Positions 26,486-30,709 of a DNA stretch of 30,709 bases are shown here, piece by piece. The stretch lies in the NCBI GenBank assembly GCA_018668195.1, contig JABITU010000189.1, forward strand, positions 1-30,709, read 5' to 3'. Under the pieces are notes generated by a model. It was not told where the DNA came from. It did no database searches and was given only the letters and a program-made list of their open reading frames with translations. Position 1 is the first letter of the stretch; the number at the start of each line of letters is the position of its first letter. The stretch comes from Tateyamaria sp. GTDB taxonomy: Bacteria; Pseudomonadota; Alphaproteobacteria; Rhodobacterales; Rhodobacteraceae. The translations under genes were made by a program, and so were the position numbers.

Positions 26486-27472
26486 TCAAAGCATCGACGG
26501 CACCACCTGATCAGGCGGGCGATGACCATCAGCAAATGTCTTGATATTGACGATCACTTTCTCACCCATCTCGATGCGGCTTTCGCGGGTTGCTGACCCC
26601 ATATGCGGCAACAAGACGACATTGGGCAGCTCGCGCAAGCGTGGGTTCACAGATGTGCCATGCTCATAGACATCAAGACCCGCACCCGCGATCTCACCCG
26701 TGCGCAGCATCCGTGTCAGGGCATTCTCGTCAATCACCTCGCCGCGCGACGTGTTCACGATTACAGCATCCGGCTTCATTAACTTGAGCCGGCGCGCGTT
26801 CATCAAATGAAAGGTCGAAGGCGTGTGCGGGCAGTTGATACTTAACACGTCAACCCGCGCAACCATCTGGTCTAGACTGTCCCAGTAGCTGGCTTCCAGC
26901 TCTTGCTCAATCTCGGGGCGCAGGCGTCGGCGATTGTGATAATGCACCTGCATTCCAAAGGCCGCAGCCCTGCGCGCAACCGCCTGTCCAATCCGTCCCA
27001 TGCCCAGGATTCCCAAGCGACGCCCCCCCACACGCCCCCCCAGAAAGGCGGTCGGTGCCCAGCCGTCCCACTCGCCACTTTGCATAACGGCAAGCCCTTC
27101 TCGCATCCGGCGGCTCACTGCCAGAATCAACGCCATGGTCATGTCGGCCGTGTCGTCGGTCAAAACACCCGGTGTGTTGGACACCAATATACCACGCTGG
27201 CGTGCCGTCGAGACGTCGATATTATCGACCCCTGCCCCATAGTTAGCGATCAGCTTCAAACGGTCACCCGCCTGGCCGATCATCGGGGCGTCAATCGTAT
27301 CGGTTATGGTCGGCACCAAAACATCCGCCGATTTCATTGCCTCGACAAGCTGTGTTCGACTCATCGGGACATCATCATCCCGCAGCCTGACGTCAAACAA
27401 TTCGCTCAGACGAGTTTCGACCTCAGCCGGCAACCGTCGCGTAACAACAACACTCAGACGTTCCATTGGCAT
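26486..27472 (-). CDS. D-2-hydroxyacid dehydrogenase (glyoxylate reductase-like) with altered catalytic Glu
   Basis: A 328-residue NAD(P)-dependent enzyme of the D-isomer-specific 2-hydroxyacid dehydrogenase family, probably cytoplasmic. The Rossmann motif LGILGMGRIG is at 153-162; substrate-contact residues LIANYGAGVDNIDV are at 74-87; R243 (TSRGEVID) and H290 (LLPHMGSAT) are catalytic residues. The usual Glu after DVYEHEP-like is missing: the segment reads DVYEHGTSVNP, with G272 at the place of the catalytic Glu, although E270 is two residues before. I chose the ATG at 27470-27472 because AAGGAG (27480-27485 complement) is correctly spaced. It is divergent from the SH3 protein gene and heads the gamma-glutamyltransferase run. 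Glyoxylate or hydroxypyruvate reduction is plausible. Confidence 0.88.
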   Translation of the reverse strand: MPMERLSVVVTRRLPAEVETRLSELFDVRLRDDDVPMSRTQLVEAMKSADVLVPTITDTIDAPMIGQAGDRLKLIANYGAGVDNIDVSTARQRGILVSNTPGVLTDDTADMTMALILAVSRRMREGLAVMQSGEWDGWAPTAFLGGRVGGRRLGILGMGRIGQAVARRAAAFGMQVHYHNRRRLRPEIEQELEASYWDSLDQMVARVDVLSINCPHTPSTFHLMNARRLKLMKPDAVIVNTSRGEVIDENALTRMLRTGEIAGAGLDVYEHGTSVNPRLRELPNVVLLPHMGSATRESRIEMGEKVIVNIKTFADGHRPPDQVVPSML

Positions 27473-27570
27473 TGCTGCACTCCTTACGCTTGGCCTGTGG
27501 ACCATTTAGGGGCATGGTGACGGATGTCGGCAAGAGGCACAAGAACCTCTGCCATGTCTAAAGGCAACAG

Positions 27571-28089
27571 ATGAGCAAAACCTTCTCTATACGACGGGCA
27601 TACCAGCACATTTTGACTATTTGTGCGGTGCTGATCCTTGGTGGATCAGCGTTGGCACGCGACATAGGCCCTGTAACGGACCTGCCGTTGCCGCGTTTCG
27701 TGTCGCTCAAGGCCAGCAAAGGCAATGTTCGGCGCGGCCCATCGTTGACTCATCGGATCGATTGGGTGTTCCAGCGGCGTCATATGCCACTGCGCATTAT
27801 CGCAGAACATGGCCATTGGCGCAGAGTCGAAGACCGTGAGGGGCTGGGCGGTTGGATTCACTATTCTCTGCTGTCGGGCAAGCGTACGGTCATCATCCAA
27901 CAAGCTGATTTGATGCTACGCACTCGCCCCGACGCAGGCGCATCTGTAACCGCAGAATTAGAGGCTGGCGTCATCGCACGGCTTGGCAAATGTGGTCCCG
28001 AATGGTGCAAACTTGATTCTGGCGGGTTTCGCGGCTGGGCGCCCAAGGCGCGTCTCTGGGGCGTCGAGATAGCCGAAATCCGCGAATAG
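27571..28089 (+). CDS. Exported bacterial SH3 domain protein
   Basis: A 172-residue protein with an N-terminal signal sequence: basic RR then a hydrophobic stretch ILTICAVLILGGSALA, with cleavage expected after ALA (about residue 29). Two bacterial SH3-like repeats follow: one at about 45-105 with GNVRRGPSLTHRIDWVF and GLGGWIHYSLL, the other at about 108-165 with LMLRTRPDAGASVTAELEAG and GFRGWAPKARLWGV. Such SH3b domains bind peptidoglycan or proteins in the periplasm; this family (YgiM/DUF1058-like) has no enzymatic domain. The two Cys (GKCGPEWCKL) could form a disulphide. The gene is divergent from the 2-hydroxyacid dehydrogenase and convergent with the haloalkane dehalogenase-like gene, whose stop is 3 bases away. 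Specific role unknown. Confidence 0.85.
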   Translation: MSKTFSIRRAYQHILTICAVLILGGSALARDIGPVTDLPLPRFVSLKASKGNVRRGPSLTHRIDWVFQRRHMPLRIIAEHGHWRRVEDREGLGGWIHYSLLSGKRTVIIQQADLMLRTRPDAGASVTAELEAGVIARLGKCGPEWCKLDSGGFRGWAPKARLWGVEIAEIRE

Positions 28090-28092
28090 GCA

Positions 28093-29004
28093 TCACCCAC
28101 CGGTGGCTGCGATAAACTCTACTATCAAATGCGCCAACTCCGGGCCAACGTCCTCTTGCAGAAAATGGCCTGCAAGCGGCAGGACCACGTGAGGCTGGCC
28201 GAAAGCCCCTTTCATCCTGCGCTGAAACACTTTGTCCATGCCTGCCATGACCTTGTCATCCGCTCCAAACGCCGTCAGCAATGGCACTTTTAGTCGCTTT
28301 AATACCTCCCATGCAGCGCGATTGGGTGCAGCGGCTGGATCGTCCGGCTTTGATGGCACTAGCGTTGGAAACTGGCGCGCACCTGCAACATAGCGGTCAT
28401 CAGGAAAGGGCGCATTATAGGCATCGACCTCTTGCGGGGTAATCTTGCGCACAGTACCGCCGTAAACGATACGTCCTGAATTGAATACAGGCACCGTCTG
28501 GGAATATTCTCGCCATGCCTCAAATGCGGGTCCCATAGGGTGATCGCCTGTCGGCAGCGCCGTATTAGCCACGACCACTCGGTCAAAGCGGTCCGGCATT
28601 TCGGCCAGCAGCCGTAGCCCTATCAATCCACCCCAATCCTGGCAGACCAGAGTGATCCCGCGCAGTTCCAGCCCCTCAAGCCATAACTGCATCCAATCCA
28701 CGTGACGTTGATAGGTATAGTCGCTGCGCTTGATTGGCTTGTCAGACTTGCCAAAACCGATCAAGTCAGGCGCCACGACACGCCGTCCGGCAGCAACAAA
28801 CACCGGGATCATCTTGCGATATAGGTAAGACCACGTTGGCTCACCGTGCAGACACAGGATCGGTGGCAGGTGACCTGGCCCTTCGTCTAGGTGATGCATG
28901 CGAAGCGTGCCGCCTTCAGTGTCCGGAATTTCGCTGTAGCAAGGCGCAAAATCATACCCTGAAAGATCAGAAAAGGCGGCATCAGGGGTGCGTATAGACT
29001 TCAT
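28093..29004 (-). CDS. Haloalkane dehalogenase-like alpha/beta hydrolase
   Basis: A 303-residue alpha/beta-hydrolase fold protein whose motifs fit the subfamily I haloalkane dehalogenases, which hydrolyse carbon-halogen bonds. HGEPTWSYLYRKMIP (53-67) is the oxyanion region; D123 in CQDWGG is the nucleophile and W124 the first halide-stabilising Trp; D250 in GADDKVM and H280 in LAGHFLQED complete the likely triad. W164 in the cap could be the second halide-binding Trp. DLIGFGKSDKP (80-90) is also typical. The ATG at 29002-29004 is chosen because GGAGG lies just upstream, and an upstream in-frame start adds an unrelated tail. It is divergent from the quinone-reductase gene. It could instead be an epoxide or ester hydrolase; residues D123-W124 favour dehalogenase. 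Confidence 0.87.
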   Translation of the reverse strand: MKSIRTPDAAFSDLSGYDFAPCYSEIPDTEGGTLRMHHLDEGPGHLPPILCLHGEPTWSYLYRKMIPVFVAAGRRVVAPDLIGFGKSDKPIKRSDYTYQRHVDWMQLWLEGLELRGITLVCQDWGGLIGLRLLAEMPDRFDRVVVANTALPTGDHPMGPAFEAWREYSQTVPVFNSGRIVYGGTVRKITPQEVDAYNAPFPDDRYVAGARQFPTLVPSKPDDPAAAPNRAAWEVLKRLKVPLLTAFGADDKVMAGMDKVFQRRMKGAFGQPHVVLPLAGHFLQEDVGPELAHLIVEFIAATGG

Positions 29005-29080
29005 GCTGTCCTCCGTTTGCGATACGGCAGGGTCAAAGCACAAGTAATCCGCCTGCCCTTATGAAAGGAAACTACGTCAG

Positions 29081-30073
29081 ATGCACGCAATGTCCTACTC
29101 TCGTTTTGGTCCCGCCGCTGAAATCCTCGAGAAAATCACGATACCAACGCCGACGCCGCAGCCCGGCGAGGTATTGGTCGAACTCGCATTTTCCGGCGTT
29201 AATCCATCTGATGTCAAATCGCGCGCAGGCATGGCACCCGGCGTGATGAAACCCGCCTTTGAAAGGATTGTGCCGCACAGCGACGGCGCAGGCACCATCG
29301 TTTCCGTCGGCGAGGGTGTGGACCCAAGCCGAATGGGAACCCGCGTTTGGATCTGGAACGGCCAATGGCAACGCGCCTTCGGCACTGCTGCAACGCACAT
29401 CTGTTTGCCCCAAGACCTCGCGGTTGCCCTACCTGATTCGGTGACGTTCGAAACAGGGGCCAGCCTTGGCATCCCGGGGCTAACCGCCTGCCACGCAGTC
29501 TTTGGGGGTGGCACGGTCGCAGGCCAAACGGTTCTGGTTCAGGGGGGTGCTGGCACTGTCGGCCTTCTTGCGGTGCAATTGGCCAAATGGGGCGGCGCAA
29601 AGGTTATTGCCACAACCGGCACGCAAGGTGCCCAAGCCGCCAGGACCGCAGGCGCAGATGCGGTGATCGACTATACGATGCCAGACCTTGGCTCGGCCAT
29701 TCTTGATGCTAATGATGGAAAATTCATCGATCGCATCGTCGAAGTGGAATTTGGCATAAACGTCAGCACTGATGCAGCCGTGATCAAGCCCAATGGCATC
29801 ATCTCGGTCTATGGCTCAGCAAAGGAAATGGCACCAGAACTGGATTTCCGCCCACTTTTGTTCAAAGCTGCCACAATCGATATCCAGTTGGTCTACCTGT
29901 TGCCTAAGTCAGAACGTAACGCTGCCATCGCGGGTTTGCATGAGGCTTTGGGTTCCGGTGCCATGTCTATCCCAGTCGCAACTACGTTTCCGCTGGCCCA
30001 ATGCGCACAAGCTCATGAGGCCGTCGAGGCAGGCGGCCGGAGTGGGGCGGTTCTGATTGACGTGCAGGCCTGA
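29081..30073 (+). CDS. NADPH:quinone oxidoreductase-like MDR enzyme
   Basis: A 330-residue protein of the medium-chain dehydrogenase/reductase superfamily, quinone oxidoreductase (zeta-crystallin-like) branch. The GroES-like N-terminal domain includes GEVLVELAFSGVNPSDVKSRAG (29-50) and IVPHSDGAGTIVSVGEGVD; the NADP-binding domain has LVQGGAGTVGLLAVQLAKWGG with the AGTVG loop at 157-161. The zinc ligands of alcohol dehydrogenases (Cys/His/Glu set) are not seen, supporting the zinc-free quinone reductase class. Likely reaction is one-electron reduction of quinones or reduction of reactive enones in the cytoplasm. ATG at 29081 is 11 bases after AAGGAA. It is divergent from the dehalogenase-like gene and may share regulation with it. 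Confidence 0.9.
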   Translation: MHAMSYSRFGPAAEILEKITIPTPTPQPGEVLVELAFSGVNPSDVKSRAGMAPGVMKPAFERIVPHSDGAGTIVSVGEGVDPSRMGTRVWIWNGQWQRAFGTAATHICLPQDLAVALPDSVTFETGASLGIPGLTACHAVFGGGTVAGQTVLVQGGAGTVGLLAVQLAKWGGAKVIATTGTQGAQAARTAGADAVIDYTMPDLGSAILDANDGKFIDRIVEVEFGINVSTDAAVIKPNGIISVYGSAKEMAPELDFRPLLFKAATIDIQLVYLLPKSERNAAIAGLHEALGSGAMSIPVATTFPLAQCAQAHEAVEAGGRSGAVLIDVQA

Positions 30074-30177
30074 CAGGTCACGACTTGTCACAGCGCCTAC
30101 ATCAATGGGCATAGTCCACTTTTTGGGCATTAGGGGCTTGCGCGCATGATCCTCTCAGACTAGTTAATCCACCACGT

Positions 30178-30252
30178 TGGGATGTAGCCAAGTGGTAAGG
30201 CAACTGTTTTTGGTACAGTGTACCGTAGGTTCGAATCCTACCATCCCAGCCA
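30178..30252 (+). tRNA. tRNA-Gln (anticodon TTG)
   Basis: A 75-base cloverleaf. The acceptor stem TGGGATG (30178-30184) pairs perfectly with CATCCCA (30242-30248). The anticodon stem ACTGT/ACAGT encloses TTTTGGT, anticodon TTG; the T arm is GTAGGTTCGAATCCTAC. Discriminator G and encoded CCA end at 30252. The 3' end is a common integration site, and an integrase gene starts directly downstream. Confidence 0.97.
30229..30252 (+). other. Candidate attachment site at the tRNA-Gln 3' end
   Basis: The T-arm/acceptor portion of tRNA genes is the preferred core for tyrosine recombinases. The integrase-like gene begins about 190 bases further on. The matching copy, if it exists, would be outside the window to the right. 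Confidence 0.35.
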
Positions 30253-30307
30253 ACTTTCTTAGAGATACTCAAGAAAACAAAGGCTTAACCCAGCCCGAAA
30301 CGACCTG

Positions 30308-30337
30308 TGTGTCACAGCATTCTGAAACTGTGACACA
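30308..30337. promoter_or_regulatory. Perfect 10-bp inverted repeat upstream of the integrase gene
   Basis: TGTGTCACAG (30308-30317) and CTGTGACACA (30328-30337) are exact inverted copies with a 10-base spacer. It lies between the tRNA-Gln and the likely integrase start at 30438. It may bind the recombinase or a regulator; another short, imperfect palindrome, TGTAACACA, follows at 30341-30349. Confidence 0.55.
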
Positions 30338-30437
30338 GGGTGTAACACATGGCCTTGCGCGCTACGCCCAAAAGCGGTGCGGTTCAGCCCGACGAAAACC
30401 CCGACAAAAACCCAAATATCACGCCGGCCCTTACTTG

Positions 30438-30709
30438 ATGCGTAGAGGCCGGATGTTCTATTTCCGCAAACGCCTGCCAACAGGGCCATCAAATTCCGCT
30501 CCAAACCAATTTATCTGTCTTTCCTTGCGAACCCATCTCCCCCTCGACGCCGTGAAGCGTGCCGCAAGGCTGCTCTCGGTCTACGAGAAAAAGGAGATAG
30601 AATTCGTGGACGCCGTGACCAAAAAGAACTTGAGCCCTGAAATGACCAAAGCGGTGTTACTGGAAGCAATGCGCAGCGAATTGAGCGAGATAAGCGCTGA
30701 CGTCAGACA
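30438..30709 (+). CDS. Probable tyrosine-recombinase integrase, N-terminal part
   Basis: The frame is open to the window end, giving 90 visible residues. The N-terminus MRRGRMFYFRKRLP matches the DUF6538-type opening found in many alphaproteobacterial phage-like integrases, where YLxRRGxxFYFRxRLP precedes a core-binding SAM-like domain. The following residues (LSFLRTHLPLDAVKRAARLL) fit the same family, with a helical segment to the end. The catalytic Arg-His-Arg-Tyr residues would lie beyond the window and cannot be checked. The frame is open upstream of the ATG, and a GTG at 30330 is an alternative start, but that would read through the inverted repeat. Placement just after tRNA-Gln supports an integrase of a genomic island or prophage. 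Confidence 0.7.
   Translation, partial: MRRGRMFYFRKRLPTGPSNSAPNQFICLSLRTHLPLDAVKRAARLLSVYEKKEIEFVDAVTKKNLSPEMTKAVLLEAMRSELSEISADVR

Noticed and set aside
30349..30438. ATG at 30349 as the integrase start
   Set aside because: That frame ends at a TGA after 29 codons; the integrase motif is in a different frame starting at 30438 or further upstream at the GTG at 30330.
1..30709. CRISPR array or insertion sequence
   Set aside because: No series of direct repeats with unique spacers and no transposase frame or paired IS ends were seen; the only repeats are the three short dispersed elements.

Overview
The window looks like chromosomal DNA of a marine alphaproteobacterium of the Rhodobacterales (Roseobacter group). 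I base this on the protein sequence styles (AccA, DnaE1, the FYDLN-type acidic protein, XdhABC, the DMGDH-like GcvT fusion) and the moderately high GC. No organism name can be read from the sequence.

Layout. 1-1310: the 3' end of a LysE-type exporter gene, then accA. 1311-1760: a non-coding stretch holding the first of three related dispersed repeats. 1761-3136 (minus): a YgjP-like zinc peptidase gene followed by a GntR/FCD regulator, with a perfect 18-bp palindrome directly upstream of the regulator's likely start. 3472-3965: a small acidic TIGR02300-type protein, a strong hairpin and tRNA-Ala(GGC). 4123-7623 (minus): dnaE. 7834-17383: a tightly packed plus-strand operon with xdhA, xdhB, xdhC, then ATPase, permease, a 75-codon unknown ORF, second permease and a BMP-family binding protein, closed by a clear rho-independent terminator. 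I read it as a purine uptake and oxidation unit: the BMP-type ABC importer brings in a purine or nucleoside, and the molybdenum hydroxylase oxidises hypoxanthine/xanthine to urate, with XdhC as its cofactor chaperone.

17694-20344: a GST-like protein, an aldo/keto reductase and a DAO-family FAD oxidoreductase; the last two overlap by 4 bases. 20494-27472 (minus): a 2-hydroxyacid dehydrogenase, a secreted gamma-glutamyltransferase, an FAD-linked D-lactate-type dehydrogenase and a dimethylglycine/sarcosine-dehydrogenase-like fusion, a set suggesting use of small organic N and C compounds. 27571-30073: an exported SH3-domain protein, a haloalkane dehalogenase-like hydrolase (minus), and a quinone-oxidoreductase-like MDR enzyme. 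30178-30709: tRNA-Gln(TTG), a perfect inverted repeat, and the 5' part of a probable tyrosine-recombinase integrase gene running off the window, which probably marks the left edge of a genomic island.

The observations most worth a second look are the 75-codon ORF embedded between the two permease genes, the family of AGCGYTR-N20/21-TAACGCT repeats at gene ends, the GntR palindrome, a 2-hydroxyacid dehydrogenase whose usual catalytic Glu position is Gly, and the tRNA-Gln/integrase junction. I did not find a wholly new multi-gene defence or mobile system inside the window. Most of it is ordinary metabolic chromosome.
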